Position numbers and translations under genes: made by a program
The notes under the pieces: model-generated
Database searches by the model: none
What the model was told of the DNA's origin: nothing
What the model saw: only the letters and a program-made list of their open reading frames with translations
Source: Brienomyrus brachyistius
Taxonomy: Eukaryota > Chordata > Actinopteri > Osteoglossiformes > Mormyridae
Length of the DNA stretch: 64,000 bases
Reading direction: 5' to 3'
NCBI RefSeq assembly: GCF_023856365.1
Contig: NW_026042413.1
Span: forward strand, 186,001-250,000
Part shown: piece after piece, positions 1 through 21,265 of the stretch
How positions within the stretch are numbered: the stretch's first letter is position 1
Layout of the letters: every line of letters starts with the position of its first letter

Positions 1-2218
1 GTTCTCTCCCACGACAACGGGTTTGTTCAATGAAGGAAGGCAAAGGAAACATCTGTAAGGACATATGGAACATTTCCGGTATAATTTTCGATCTCCGTCA
101 TCTCCAGAGCATTGAGCTCAGCAAAATTCACGGGGGGGAGTTTTATCTTCGTTAAGTAAGACACACAGAGTGTCTCCATGCATACTTTGTGGGGGAGGAA
201 TATATCACTTCAGGCCTGATAACCCACTACTGCTTCAGTGTGATCATGAAATATTTACTTAGCTGGGAAGAAGCCTATGTTCTGTGGGACGAGAGCTTTC
301 AGAAGACAGACAGGACAGCAGGCTGCGGGAATGAGCAACTGCACCCTCGCTGAGTGTAATTTGGAGTTCATGAATAACACAGGAGAGTGGAGAATGAAAG
401 TGTGGGACAGGAGCAGAGTGTGGTGTGTATCTGGCTTAATCCCGGCCGTCACTAGGGCCCCTTTCTGCTGGGTGCGCAGCATCTCTCAGGGCTAATAAGC
501 ATCAGCGTTTATGTGGGCCATTATCCCCATCCGGGGCGGCATCAGGAGGTGGGAATGGCAGCCACGCAGCTGCGGATCACATCCTAAATTCAGCTTATTT
601 TGCAGATGTACCTTTTATTGAGACTAGAGCAGTTGGGGGTTTAGGGACTTCTCTCAGGGGTCCAGTGGTGATGTCACTCTGCTGACTGTGGGATTTAAAC
701 CGGCAACCTTCCAGTCATAGGCGGCGACTGCCAACCCGCTCAGCCACACACCACCCTCATTGATGAAACCCACCGTTTTGACGCCAATTAGACGGAAACA
801 CAGTTGAGCCAAAAACCACGCAGCGTAGGGCCCCCCAGTCAGGTGCTGCTCGTGTTTAAAAGGCAGGGACGCTCTGCACTCTGGTACGGCCAGGTGGACG
901 GGGGAAGCTGGGGGGGGGGGGGGGGATTAAAACCAGCAAATGACAAAATGGCCGCTTCCTGCCTCCTTTCTCTTTGCCCGAGAAACACGAGACGCATCGC
1001 TAAGACTGGTGATGCTTGGATCTGGGAGAGAGGAGTGCGAAGGGACTGGGAGACGGCCTGAAGCTAAAATGCAGACATGCTGTGTTTGCGTCTCCCCCCC
1101 CACCACCCCCCCACTTGTTGGGCCTTTTAAACGAGCTGGAAGAGGATCCCACCTCCGGAATACCGGATCCATTATCTGACCTCTATTCCTGCGGCTCAGG
1201 CTTAATGCTGCATGTTAGCGGAGAGATAATGGATGTAATTGCAAATAGCAGCGTAATAATTTGCCAAATAGTCTCTCTGCTGTTAAGTCCTGAGCTGATC
1301 TGAAGCACTTTAATTGGGATTTAAGGAAACCATGTTAAATCAGATTGCATTCAGTATCGACATTTGGTTAGTTTATTCTGTAAAGCAGGGTACCCCAGTC
1401 CTGATCATGGATACTGTGTCACCGACTGGCCCTCCAGGACCGAATGGTCCTTTTGGAAAGCTGTCACACTGTCCCCTACTGGGCAGTGTCGCCATGGGCT
1501 GTACCCAGTGGCATCATGGGAAATGTGACCAGTAGTGCTAAGGGGTATTAATGCAGCGTTAGACCGGCGTCAGTCTGCTTGAGAGAAACGAGCTCACTCT
1601 TCATCTGAAGTTCAGCTAAGGATTTCTCACCCTCTGATTTTCTGCAGCCGGGAACATTCAGCGTTCAAGAACAAGGCCCTGAGCGAAGGAACCGGCACAA
1701 CTCCCGAGTCCAGCTGGTCTGAGCTTTTTATTAAGCATATACATTTTTTCCGTAATGCCAGTACCTGCTGTTTATCGCCTCTGTCAGTCACAGGACCGGA
1801 TCCGGGCAAACAAGAGAGCCGCTCGGGGCCTAGATAAGATCAAAGTCATGAAGAAAAAATATGTATATTAATATCTATATATATATGGCAGCTATAGGCA
1901 GAATAGGCTGTTGCCTTGGGCCCCCAAATTACCCAAGGAAGTGAAGTGATAATCAGTGTTTTTGGTGGGAGGGCATCCGAGGGAAGCTCGTGTGTGAGTG
2001 TGACAGCACTTCGTTGTGCTCATCTTTCTGTCTCACTTCTTCCTCACTTCCTGCTCTCGTTTTCCATGCTAACGTAAGTACGTCAGCAGTCCCACAATAC
2101 ATACTCGTAATAGTGCTATATTATTCATGGTTTCTAGACTGGATGTCTGCTTAGTAAAGCCAGGAGCTGAGTGTGAGCAGAATTCCTACTGTCTGATTCC
2201 TTGCATGTGATTCGCTCG
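1..2218. other. No coding exon recognised; upstream or intronic rgs11 sequence
   Basis: I see no exon with convincing protein similarity here. The stretch holds G and C homopolymer runs (for example 910-926), a tRNA-SINE-like remnant around 640-765 read on the minus strand, and AT-rich sequence near 1855-1885. It probably belongs to introns or the 5' flank of the RGS gene to the right; that is inferred from position only. Confidence 0.5.
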
Positions 2219-2469
2219 TGGGAGTTTTACCCTCACAAAAATGTTCTGAGGGCAGAAGGAAAAATGATTGGTTCAGAGAGATAACCAATTAGATTGTAGA
2301 GGAGGTGGGTCTAAGGAACTAGAGGAGGCAGGAACAAGACATCTGATTGGTTGACCCCCCCCCCCTCCTCTAGTTGCCTGTATCCACCACTTCTACAGTC
2401 TGATTGGTTATCTCTCTGAACCAATGAACCTTGTGCCCTCAGAACATTTTTGCGCAAGTAAAACTCCCA
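2219..2469. mobile_element. Fold-back MITE with long terminal inverted repeats
   Basis: The left arm starts TGGGAGTTTTACC and runs on through CAAAAATGTTCTGAGGGC and GGTTCAGAGAGATAACCAAT. The right arm is its reverse complement with a few mismatches, over roughly 100 bp. A short centre with a C-run separates the arms. No coding capacity and no clear target-site duplication are visible, so the superfamily is unassigned. Confidence 0.7.
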
Positions 2470-2525
2470 TAAACATGTGGCTTATATCATGTTTAGAGAC
2501 GGTTTTGTTTCTTCCTTCTTTACAG

Positions 2526-2554
2526 AACAGAACGCGGACTACTACAAAAGAGAG
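2526..2554 (+). CDS. Possible small rgs11 exon
   Basis: A pyrimidine-rich tract ending TTTACAG precedes 29 bases that end at a good donor (GAG|gtaagc). One frame reads QNADYYKRE. Its position is right for an exon upstream of the RGS domain, but I cannot match the peptide to a known R7 segment with confidence. The call rests on the splice signals and the location. Confidence 0.3.
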
Positions 2555-3289
2555 GTAAGCCTGAAAGAATTTAGAGTGAACCTATTTCAGCTGATGGGAT
2601 GGTTGCCAAGAACAACCAAAGAGGGTGATTAAGTGGGCTCTTAAGAATGCTGTCATAAGAAAATTGCTTCGGAAGGATCTACATCTGTGTTGTCGTTTTC
2701 TTTTGTTGGCTCTCAGATATTGACAAATTCTGTTTAAAGGTACAACAGCATGGCTCTTATCAGGGCTTGGATGTGTACCATGCTGTGCCTTTTTTCTGAC
2801 TCTTATATTCCCCGTGTGATTTTTCATGGCTCCCGACACCAGATTGAACACATCAGGAAATCCCTGGGCCGCTCGAGGGTCAAGTCCTCCATCTGCCTGG
2901 AAAGGTTGGATAACAGCCTCCCCCACCTACCCCCCCCCCAACACCTGTGATTCAGCCTCAGTCCCAGCATAGCTGGGGGACCACTGGTTCGACACCAGTC
3001 CACATTAGTCCCTAACTGGGGGATATCTCTGGGTATTCTGTATACTGTGCCTCTGATTGGTGGGGGGGGGATCTATTTCATGTTAATTCTGACAAAAATG
3101 CTGGGGACTGCTCTTTGTGAAAATCTAACCTCGTTATTTCGTTCTTTCGTCCATCTGCCCATCCATCTTTCACCATAAATCTCAGAGTCACACATATCCT
3201 GGATTAATGATGCCTAACTAATATTGAAACCGGTTGACTATTAAACTGAATTGAACTGTATTTAACTGCAAATAATTACTTAATATTGA

Positions 3290-3425
3290 TCAGAAGGTCG
3301 CCGGTTCAAGCCTGGCTTCAGCACACTTGTGGGTCCTTGAACAAGGCCCTTAACCCCCAGGTTCCTGGGAGCCTCTACGGGCAGCTGCCCTTTGCTACCA
3401 AGCTTTCTCTCACCTATGGAGAGCA
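3290..3425 (+). repeat. tRNA-derived SINE fragment
   Basis: A B-box-like GGTTCAAGCC is followed by the fish SINE phrase for CTTGAACAAGGCCCTTAACCC. Only part of an element remains. No target-site duplication was identified. Confidence 0.5.
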
Positions 3426-3603
3426 AGATGGAGGAGATGAAAAGAGAATTTCCTTATAGGGTTCAATGACGTATAATCATTTCGTCACCATTTCGAGCTC
3501 CAGTTTGCTGGAATATGCCAGCATTGAACCTGAATATTTGATGACTTGCAAGGATTATAGAAAGTAGGACTAAAACTGGGAATGGCTGGTCTTCTGTGTT
3601 CAG

Positions 3604-5308
3604 CTTCCTTAAGTTCAGCGAGCAGTACCTGAACCATGACCCCATGATGCAAGGCTGCCCCCCCAGCAACCCCTGGATAACAGATGACACGGCACTCTGG
3701 ACGCTGAATGCCGACATGTGAGTGTGCGTTACCGCGCCCCATCCTGCCTCTTCAGGGCCACACCCCCAGAGGTGACTGTCGTCTCTTCACTTCCACGCCT
3801 CCTGGTGCAGGGTGGAGACACCCACCAAGCTGCGGGTGGAACGATGGGGGTTCGGCTTCACGGAGCTCCTTAGGGACCCTCTGGGACGGTGCAAGTTCAG
3901 GGAGTACCTGGAGAAGGAGTTCAGTGGTGAGCAGCATGTAGACCCCCCCGCCCAAGTAGATCAGCTTCATGGAGGCATCGTCAGCAAGTAAGAATCATAT
4001 TCATTATTTGATCACTGCGGGCCTATTTGGGCAGTGTGTGACTCAGCAGATTGGGATTCATTGCAGGAGGTCATCAGCTCAAATCCCAGAGTCAGCTGAG
4101 TGACCTCACTATTGGGCCGTCGATCAGTTACTCCAGGGACTGACTGACCCTGCCCTCTCAAAAAAAAAAAAAAATAGGATCTAGCATCTGCTAAATTAAT
4201 AATCATGATCCCTCTATGAAAGGCAATTCTCCTCCATATTGGCATCGTGATGAGCGCCTCCTGCAGGTAGCTGATGCATGCGCTGTTTCATTCACAGTGG
4301 AGAACCTCTGTTTCTGGGAGGCCTGTGAGGACATCCGGCACGGCGAGAGCGCTACGATCCCGCAGAAGGTGGAAGAGGTCTACAAGTGAGTGCGACCTTG
4401 TGGCCCAGTGGGACAGTTTGCATCCCAGTTGAATTTAGAGCAGGCCCTGATGTGGCACTTGCTTACTCCCAGTGGGACTGCAAAGCTCAGGCTCATCACT
4501 TCCTTCCCCCCAGGCAGTTCCTGGCCCCGGGAGCCAGCAAGTGGGTAAACGTGGACAGCAAGACCATGGAGAAGACCCTGCAGGGCATGAAAAGCCCACA
4601 TCGTTTTGTCCTGGATGACGCCCAGATGCACATCTATTTCCTGATGAAGAAGGTAGGAGCATTAACTGTGCACAGCCATGAAAGTGGATGACAGCTTCAT
4701 TAAAACGGGCTCTCGGCCTCTCCTCTCACCCTCAGGACTCCTACGCCCGCTATTTAAAGTCCGATCTCTACAAAAACATGCTGGCTAGAGCCATAGAACC
4801 ACAAGAGACCAAAAAAAGGTAAAACTATTATCTTCTATAAAAGGGGTCTTTCTGTAATATATTCCATGTATTTTATATAAGGGGATAAGACTCATATTGG
4901 TGTGGGATACACACAGGTTCTGTTTCTGGGGTTGTTAACGATTAATTCCAGGGATTTTTGGGCTTAGTGTGAACTGCTGGCTTCAGCTTAGCTTCGTCAC
5001 TAAGACTACACAGAGTTCTGTAATGTTAATTGCTTTTGCGTCCCCTGTGATGCTCTCCAGTTTCTGTTTGTAATTCCACGGTAGTCAAGGATTTTCCAAC
5101 ATGGCTGACTTAGAAAAGGCAGTGCCACAAGTGTTAGCGGAACGCTAACATGTTCTCCTTCCCATCATGCCCCAGTGTCTTTCCCTTTGTGAGACGCCAG
5201 CGGCACTCCAGCCGTAACCCTGCCCTTTTCGCCCAGGCCTTAGAGGACAACGGCAAGACCAAGTCCCTGGGGTCACCAGCAAGTCCCACAGCAGCCTGCT
5301 CTTCCTAA
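3604..5308 (+). CDS. rgs11: Regulator of G-protein signalling 11 (R7 family), 3' exons
   Basis: This is a GTPase-activating protein for Gi/o-type G-alpha subunits. R7 members act as complexes with G-beta-5 at membranes. Six exons join in phase: 3604-3717, 3811-3926, 4298-4385, 4514-4652, 4736-4818 and 5176-5308 (stop 5306-5308). The first encodes the linker with [18 protein letters not shown]. The RGS domain follows, with [36 protein letters not shown] and [20 protein letters not shown]. The short tail ([12 protein letters not shown]) resembles RGS11 rather than the long-tailed RGS9 form. All GT-AG junctions and phases agree and no frame breaks were seen. The exact start of the first exon is uncertain because a second pyrimidine/AG site lies close by. 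The DEP and GGL exons were not found and should lie upstream, mostly outside the window. Confidence 0.86.
4025..4195 (+). repeat. Intronic SINE-like element with poly-A tail
   Basis: This lies in the intron between the exons ending 3926 and starting 4298. A degenerate tRNA-like head (GTGACTCAGCAGATTGGG, then TCAGCTCAAATCCC) leads to a 3' A-run at about 4161-4174. It is too diverged to name the family. Confidence 0.45.
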
Positions 5309-8300
5309 CACTGCCTCCTGGGGGGGGGGATGCACTATGAGCTCACTGCTGCCCCACAGAGGCTGTTTGGGGGCGGTGCTCTGCTGCTCTATTTGACGCA
5401 GTCTTCCAGGATTTTTAACTTCGGATGTATTTTTATTATAGTGTCATGTTAAATAAGAACAGACTAAATTATGGTTTAGATCAGAAGTGAGAAAAGTCCT
5501 GTGTCTCTATATATAGGAAAAGTTTATTTCATTAGTAACAGACAAACCATAGTTGAGCCAAATATTGCCTTATTACTAAGTAATAAACATCTGCATACAA
5601 CTTTCACTGAAACAATGGTTGTAATAGATAAATAGCCATTTAAAACTTGGCATTTAGCTCAGTGCTTATAATGTGGATTGTGTCCCATATTCCAGATCAA
5701 AACTGTGCAGTTTCGAACCTGCATCATGTCTGCTTCAGATTCCAGCAGCTTCTCTCATCCTTTGTTCATTTACTTCTTCAGCATTTCTCAATAAATTAAG
5801 CAAGTTTTTAATTCACCTTTAGTGGAATTCTGTCACTTAAATACCAAAATAGAATAACACAGGTGTCGTACTTTTCAACCATTTTTCTTTTGGCTTATAA
5901 ACGGCATGTGCTACTCTGAGATCACTGACCTGCTGGAGATGTGGTTCGGAACCGCAGGTGACCTCGAGTTCTTTTTTTTTTCCTCCGTGGAGGGAATCAA
6001 ACAACAAAAGAGATTAGCCAGAGATCCACCCTGCACGGACTTGCTGGTATGATGGGAACGGGACCTAGATTTACTGGAAGCACAAAGAGAGCAAACTAAA
6101 TTCTGCCCAACAGACAGGCGGAACAAATCGCTACAAAAGGTTTCAGTCACCTGTCTCCCCTGCCAGGACAGCACCTCCCTCCCACAGCGCACCAACAATA
6201 CATTATACTATTATACCGTGTCTTGGAAAAGTATTGGAATCCTACTTAGTGTTTTAAAAAGCAGCACATTTCTAAATTATCTATATCCCAGTCCCTGAAA
6301 GCTATAACTAAAGATTACTGAGGGTAAGATGAATCTCTGCTGCATCTCATAAGTTCATTAAAAATCGAAACTTCCTTTCTTTCAGAACTGAATTTTCTGC
6401 CATGTTGGTCTTTAAAATTGTCCATTCGGCTCCAACAAGCTTTCGAACTCCAGTTTGAATGAAATATTGGGCTGCGAATGTGAAGTAGACAGGGTCATGG
6501 TGAGGAATGCGTCAGGAATATGGGGCGTGTCTGGAAGTCTGTGTCCATCACCAAAGCCTGTGATATTCATTATTGGCGGTTTGTTTATTGGCTGCTAAGG
6601 CTCACAATGGAAGCTCAATACTAAGTGTTTTGAATTACTGAAGTTTGCATGTTGACGGAGCCGGGATGGATGGATGGATGGATAGATAAATGTTTAATAA
6701 TACATGCAGTACAAGTGTCAAACTAACTTTACCAGACAAGCCCATTAAAACGAGGCTCTCAGTTTCTCTTGAAATTCTTATGTAAAAAAAAAAATAAAAA
6801 TAATAATAAACTACTTTGCATGTTACTTTTTAATAGATTTCCTTTTTAAAAAATTAAATCTGACTACGCAAATCCTTCAACTCCTACACTACCCATCAAG
6901 GCAATCCTCAGGATTCCAGCAGCACAGAGTTAACTGATGTTCTGCGCGGTTCTTAAAAATGCATGAAACTCGCGAGATAAAAATAAAACAACCGCAACAG
7001 AGAATACTGAAATTCCGTCTTCATATTACTGAAACATACAGGATTAAGAGACAACATGAAGTTGGGAAAGGGATTGGTGGGGGGTGGGGGGTGGGATTAA
7101 AGGCACTGTCAGCATAACATCATAAAGACGGCACCGATGTCCATTTGCCATGGATTATGTTGTATTCTGCGACTAAAAAGGACCCATAATCTGATTAAGT
7201 TCACATCAGACTAATGAGTGAATCTTCTCTGACAGCATTACTGACGCATAGCCCGCCATCCAGAGCTGCATTAGTGCGTTATGGGTTTCTAAGGCCCACC
7301 TTAACACAGCAGGGAAACACGTGCTGCTTAGTACGCTATTTCTCGGATCTGTAACATCGTAAGGTCACAGTACAACGTCGTGTCTTTCTGCAACTTTATA
7401 GCAGGGCTGAACAGCCAGGTGGCATTTTGGGCATTTTCAAGGTGAGCCGATGGGTAGGCGAGCCGGCAAAAATCTTGGGGAACCCCCCCCCCCCCTTTCC
7501 CAGTCAGCAAAATTTATTGCACAGCAAAAGTTATGGAGACCCCAGCTCTGTAAAATTTACTGTGGGAGTCCAAGGAAACTTTAAAAACACAATATCTCAA
7601 TCTCCGGAGTCCTTTAAACCTAAAAAATATACAAAGAAATCTATGCTGTGATTCTGCTAGAGAATTTGGGCCCCATGAATGCATATCATATTGGGCCACA
7701 AACCCACACCAATGCAGTTATGTTCCAAGTTTTTTACTGTCCTAATCTCCCCCCCTTAACTGCGCCCCAGACTTGATGTTCCACGTTACAATTTCAACCA
7801 AATGTTGTGTGTTAAAAAAAAAATTAAATTGTGCACCAACATTTTTTAACATGAAAGCAAGCATTAATAAAACTTAATCAAATGTTGATTTTTTTTTTTT
7901 TATATATAGAATTTCTCATTGTTTTGCTGATATCTGGGAAAACTGGGTTCATGGATCGGGATGGAAAGGCATGTTCAACGCACATTTTTTTTTAAATATT
8001 GATTTCCAGCAACTAATAAGCAAATCGAGGGAAATCTGCAAGGTACAAATCTGCAAGGTACAACAGAACCGTTCATCTCATTTCTACCCCGTCAAATCGC
8101 GTCCCAGGCTTTCTGGACCTCCCACTGAAATGCATTCAGCGACATCCACCTAAACAATTGCATTACCCCGGCAACGGGACTGCAGTAATCTCATTTAGTC
8201 TGAGAATTTGTGTGTCAGAAGGTAGAAAATTAGGATACGGACACGTTGCTCAAAGAGTGCCACGGAGTCACCAGCAGTATCATCAAACACGCCATTTAAT

Positions 8301-8395
8301 ACAATAATTTTTTTATCATTGTTTGTATAAATACAAATGATTCTTATTAAACAGCATGACTGACTCGTGCAATACAAATAGGCATATGCATCAAA
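5309..8395. other. rgs11 3' UTR and intergenic DNA
   Basis: There is no protein-coding signal. Candidate plus-strand polyadenylation hexamers for rgs11 occur at about 5579-5585 (AATAAA in TAATAAACAT) and near 5789 (AATAAATTAAG). A short (GGAT)n run sits at about 6664-6684. Other sequence is AT-rich and unremarkable. Confidence 0.5.
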
Positions 8396-8858
8396 ACCTT
8401 TATTAGATTTCAGAAATCACAGAAGAAAATCAAGCTTGGCAAAATAAAAATTATGCAAAATTATCCAGTATATTTCAGCCGTTTCTATAAATGTACGCTA
8501 AGGTGGTACTTGCCAACGCCGAAACAATTCTCTCATCCAGTCACAGTGCTCTTTAAAATGGAGATACTTTAATTTATTTAAGGTTGAGTTAAAACACGAC
8601 ATTTAATATTCAGAATAAAATCAAAATCTGATAAGGGATTCACATCGTTTACCGTTTAACTGGTATGTCCATTTTCGATAGGCTTGTTGGGTGGGTAAAA
8701 ACCCTATTTAACTGATCAGGGTCACTTAGGCAAGTTCACCTTAATTAAAAACAAAATAACTAAACAGCACATAACTAGTCAAAGTGTAAACTCTGCTGTT
8801 GGCAAAAACTGTACGGCTGGACCCCCAAGGGCACCAGCGACTGTAGGGCCTTGCTTGG

Positions 8859-9053
8859 CCAGTAGGGGGCCCCCTTGCACGTGACATTGCAAGGATTTGT
8901 AAGTTGTAGGGCGCAGATGGGAAACGAGGTGGGGTAAGAAGCATTTAAAGTGCGGAGCCACATACAGCCATGGGGGTGGGTTTGGGTTTCTAGCACAGCC
9001 TGCAAAGACCAGAATAAGTTCCTTTCCTCAACACACTAGCGCCCCCTTGGCCA
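8859..9053. promoter_or_regulatory. Two CTCF-like motifs between convergent genes
   Basis: CCAGTAGGGGGC on the plus strand at 8859-8870 fits the CTCF core well. At 9036-9053 the minus strand reads TGGCCAAGGGGGCGCTAG, close to the core but two bases short. They face each other about 170 bp apart. This is motif matching only. Confidence 0.35.
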
Positions 9054-9737
9054 AACACGACCCATGGTCACCTTGCAAATCATTAAGCTGCCCTGAACCC
9101 CACTCTGCTTTCAGTAAGTGCCATTTAAAAACAATGATATACACACATTTTCAGGAGAGCACCTGTGAAGTCACCCCCCCACACACACACACACACACTA
9201 CTGGCATTGTTTGGCACCCGACCCATGTAAACCTGACCCCGATTTGCATAATTTATTCAGGTATATATCAGAAACCAGGGTTTCTGCCACCTAGAGGCTG
9301 TACGGCGCAACAAGAGACAAATCGCCATCAAAAACACAGGACCTGGAGAATCACCCGGGGTGGGGGGGATACATACTGTCACGTACTGGCGTGGGTGGGG
9401 GAGGACGCAGGCAGTGTGGCAGTCAGCCAATGGGCGAATTCACGAGAAAAAACACTGTATGTTAAAAACCGCTAGCATCCAGCATGAGAGAAAAAGGTCA
9501 AAGCGAGTCAGGGTTTTTCCGGGGGGGGGGGGGGGGGGGCAGGGTTGGTCTTACCTACACTGGCATGGGAGGGGTGGGAGGCATTGGTTAATGGTACAAT
9601 GTGCAAGACAATTATCTGGGAGAGGAAAATTAACTTCCCCTAAAGTAAAACTAAAGTCACAAGAAAACTGTGGTACCCTCTGTCAATAGACCACACTCAA
9701 AAAACTCTGAGTAAAAGAGGAACGTTATTGGCCTGGC

Positions 9738-9741
<4 letters not shown>

Positions 9742-9781
<40 letters not shown>

Positions 9782-9782
9782 G
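9742..9782. repeat. (CT)n(CA)n microsatellite
   Basis: About fifteen CT units run directly into a short CA tract. Confidence 0.95.
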
Positions 9783-9883
9783 CTTGAAATGCTTTTTACA
9801 CATTTACACTAATGTATATCACAATGCTACCAAAGCTTTGCAAATGACCACAGAGCGGGACTGACACCCAAGTGTGTGTAGAA

Positions 9884-9992
<109 letters not shown>

Positions 9993-10251
9993 GAAGTGCT
10001 TTAAAAACATAACGGATAAATTATTTTATGTGCAAACTGGGAGGGGGCAACAAAAAGTCGCAAAACACACATGGAATCGATCCCCTCCCCCATCACAACC
10101 AACCCTCGGTGAACGAAACCAGAAAGTCAGTCATTGGCATCCCGGGTTCCGGACTTTGCTGAAATGCACGACCGGTGCGGGTTCTGGCGGGGGCTGACTG
10201 GGGGCAGGGGGGGTTGGCCTGGTGAGCAGCGCGGCAGTCGCCTTCCACGCA

Positions 10252-14483
<4,232 letters not shown>

Positions 14484-14646
14484 TCAGCTAATGATTTTGT
14501 TGTGGGACAACTTTCATTTGCATCAAACAGTGTGGGGCAGTTTCAAGGTCAGCCCCACAGTCTCGGGATATATTTATTTAATTTCAAGTGTTAAGATGCC
14601 TAAGTTTCAGACAGGCGTGACACAGTAAAAACCAAACAGGCCTCAC

Positions 14647-14812
14647 TTACGTGCACACACACAGGCAGAGGTACGCACACACACACACACACACAGGCAC
14701 ACACGCACACAGAGGTACGCACACACACACACACAGGCACACATGCGCACAGAAGTACGCACACACACACACACAGGCACACACACGCACACAGGCACAC
14801 GCACACAGGCAC
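14647..14812. repeat. CA-rich minisatellite next to clcn7 exon
   Basis: Imperfect repeats of CACACAGGCACACACGCAC and related blocks end only 2 bp from the exon that starts at 14815, so the repeat reaches the splice donor. The copy B equivalent is 28265-28430. Confidence 0.9.
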
Positions 14813-14814
14813 AC

Positions 14815-16885
<2,071 letters not shown>

Positions 16886-17200
16886 TCAGCTCCACTAAAC
16901 TGGAAATATTCAGCAAAGGTCATACAGGGGTCTTTATTGCAAGGATAAGACTCCACTGGTGTGGACTCCATGCCTTTGTGGCATTTTTTTCCTGGAGTTA
17001 TTCATCAACACAGAGCCACCTTGTACTTTCCATCCTGAAACCGAAAAATCAATGGCGGAGGCCGAAGAAGCCCAACGCTGACAGGACACTCTAATAACCT
17101 TTTTTTTTTACTCATCATAGCTTCCCTTCTTCCTTGAGGGTAACATTAGATTCTAGAGGCATGGAACTGATCTGAGATCAGAGCTTCGGGTGTGTATATG

Positions 17201-19665
<2,465 letters not shown>

Positions 19666-19749
19666 AAAATAAAACATTTTAAAACACACAAAAAAAAAAA
19701 AACGAAAATAATAATAATAAAAATTATTTTGAATGTGTATTCAAATAAG

Positions 19750-19821
19750 TTTGAATGTGTGTGAACTATATATAAATATATATATACACATGCATATACA
19801 GAAATATATACACACACACAC

Positions 19822-19852
<31 letters not shown>

Positions 19853-19880
19853 GACACACACTCACATAAACACATACACA
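19750..19880. repeat. TA/CA microsatellite
   Basis: Alternating ATATAC and CACACA blocks end at ACACACTGTGTACAG. The same tract occurs in copy B at about 33,370-33,500. Confidence 0.9.
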
Positions 19881-19882
19881 CA

Positions 19883-20260
19883 CTGTGTACAGTCTTATGC
19901 AAAGGTTTGGCACCCCTTGACAAATAACATCTTTTCAATTACAAAAGCAACAATATCAGTTAATACAGTCTCTTTAGGAACTGGGGGAAAAATACACAAT
20001 ATTTTCAGCAAACATTGATGAATAGTTACTTTTTATGCCATAAATTGAACAAAATTACAAAATAAAAACATTATTATGGCACTCTGCAAAAGTTTGGGCA
20101 CCCTACGTAATCAGTACTTAGTAACACCTCCTCTGCCAGATATCACAGCTTACAAGCGCTTCTTATAGCCAGCTGAAAGGCTTTCAGTTCTTGTACTTGG
20201 GATTTTCTCACATTCTTCCTTGCAAAAGGCTTCTAGTTCTGTAATATTCTAATATATCAA
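19883..20260 (-). mobile_element. Tc1/mariner-like remnant, copy A
   Basis: The terminal-type sequence TGTACAGTCTTATGCAAAGG appears with an internal repeat of the phrase CTCTGCAAAAGTTTGGGCAC. The minus strand then holds short transposase-like stretches without an open frame. The element is truncated. The copy B counterpart is at 33503-33877. The superfamily is inferred from the terminal style. Confidence 0.5.
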
Positions 20261-20885
20261 GGGCTGTATTGTCAAATAGGAGATCGGCAGCATTCTCCCA
20301 CCTGAGAAAACTGTACTACAATGCCCTTGATAGTGTGTAGAAACACACTCGTCTGGCTCTAGTCCTCCTGTAACAACGCAAAAGGACTGGCAACCCTCAG
20401 GTATTTATGCGTGCGATTGTATGATAAATTCACCCTGACAGTCTCACACTTCTCTTGGTACCAACAGGTCTCATGGAATATATAAAAGGCAACTGCAACA
20501 ATTATACTCGGCACTAAACATCGAGGCACGGAAATGCAGCAGAGCTTGTGTATTTCTCAGGATGCATTCTAGTAAAATGCCCGGAAAATGAGCTAAAGAC
20601 ATATTTCAAGGGGCACTATATAAAACCGATGGAAATTTTACTGATTAAAAAAGGAAAAGCATCGTTTGAAAAATCACAAATGTTTCTAAGATTCAATGCA
20701 TCGCTTTTTGACCACATCATAGCGATGAACACATCATTGTTCCTGACAATGTCCTAATACAGAAATAAAACTTTATGTTGGTAAACTCAAAAAGCCTTCA
20801 CCTGTCACACTGGCTAACGATCTCAAACGATTATAAAGCAGCATTTTGAAAAGCGCTGTTTTAAAATAACAGGTACAACACTTAC

Positions 20886-21245
20886 CTTGTCTTCTGGCCA
20901 AATGCTTTTCACGGCTTGGCACTCCAACGGTGCTGAAAACGAAATTTGTATTTCCTCCTACCTCGTTGGCCCTTCAGTTCTTCTTTTCTCCCTTTGGATG
21001 TTTTTTTCCTTCTTCTTTGGATATTGTTTTTTATTTTTGTTTGTTTTTTTTACTTTGCATGTTTTTCCTTCTTCGGATATTATTTTTTTTGGCTTATTTT
21101 TTTAGACGATGTTTTTTTCGTCTTCTTTAAAAATTGATTTTTTTCGTCTTCTTTAAATATTGTTTTTTTTTTCATCCTTTTGATGTTGTTTTACGGAACA
21201 AGAGCCGTACAGTGCTACTCTATCAGGAGGTAGCGCCAACTGAAC
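20886..21245 (-). ncRNA. Candidate heat-shock-promoted leader exon, copy A
   Basis: Transcription from the promoter at 21266-21366 would start near 21240 and run left. It would cross a lysine-codon-rich stretch (AAAGAAGACGAAAAAAATC repeats) and reach a strong donor at 20886 (GACAAG|gtaagtgtt). No long open frame is present, and none of the sequence downstream is a recognisable heat-shock protein gene. Copy B has the same exon at 34506-34863. It may be an orphan 5' UTR, a long noncoding RNA or a decayed gene start. Confidence 0.35.
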
Positions 21246-21265
21246 GCCTTGAAGCAGTACCCAGC

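Noticed and set aside
3463..3742. Two minus-strand frames overlapping an rgs11 exon
   Set aside because: They are shadows of the plus-strand exon with no similarity of their own.
20460..20500. TATATAAAAGG on the plus strand as a second promoter
   Set aside because: It lacks CCAAT, HSE or initiator support and any downstream gene; a TATA-like run is common in this AT-rich stretch.
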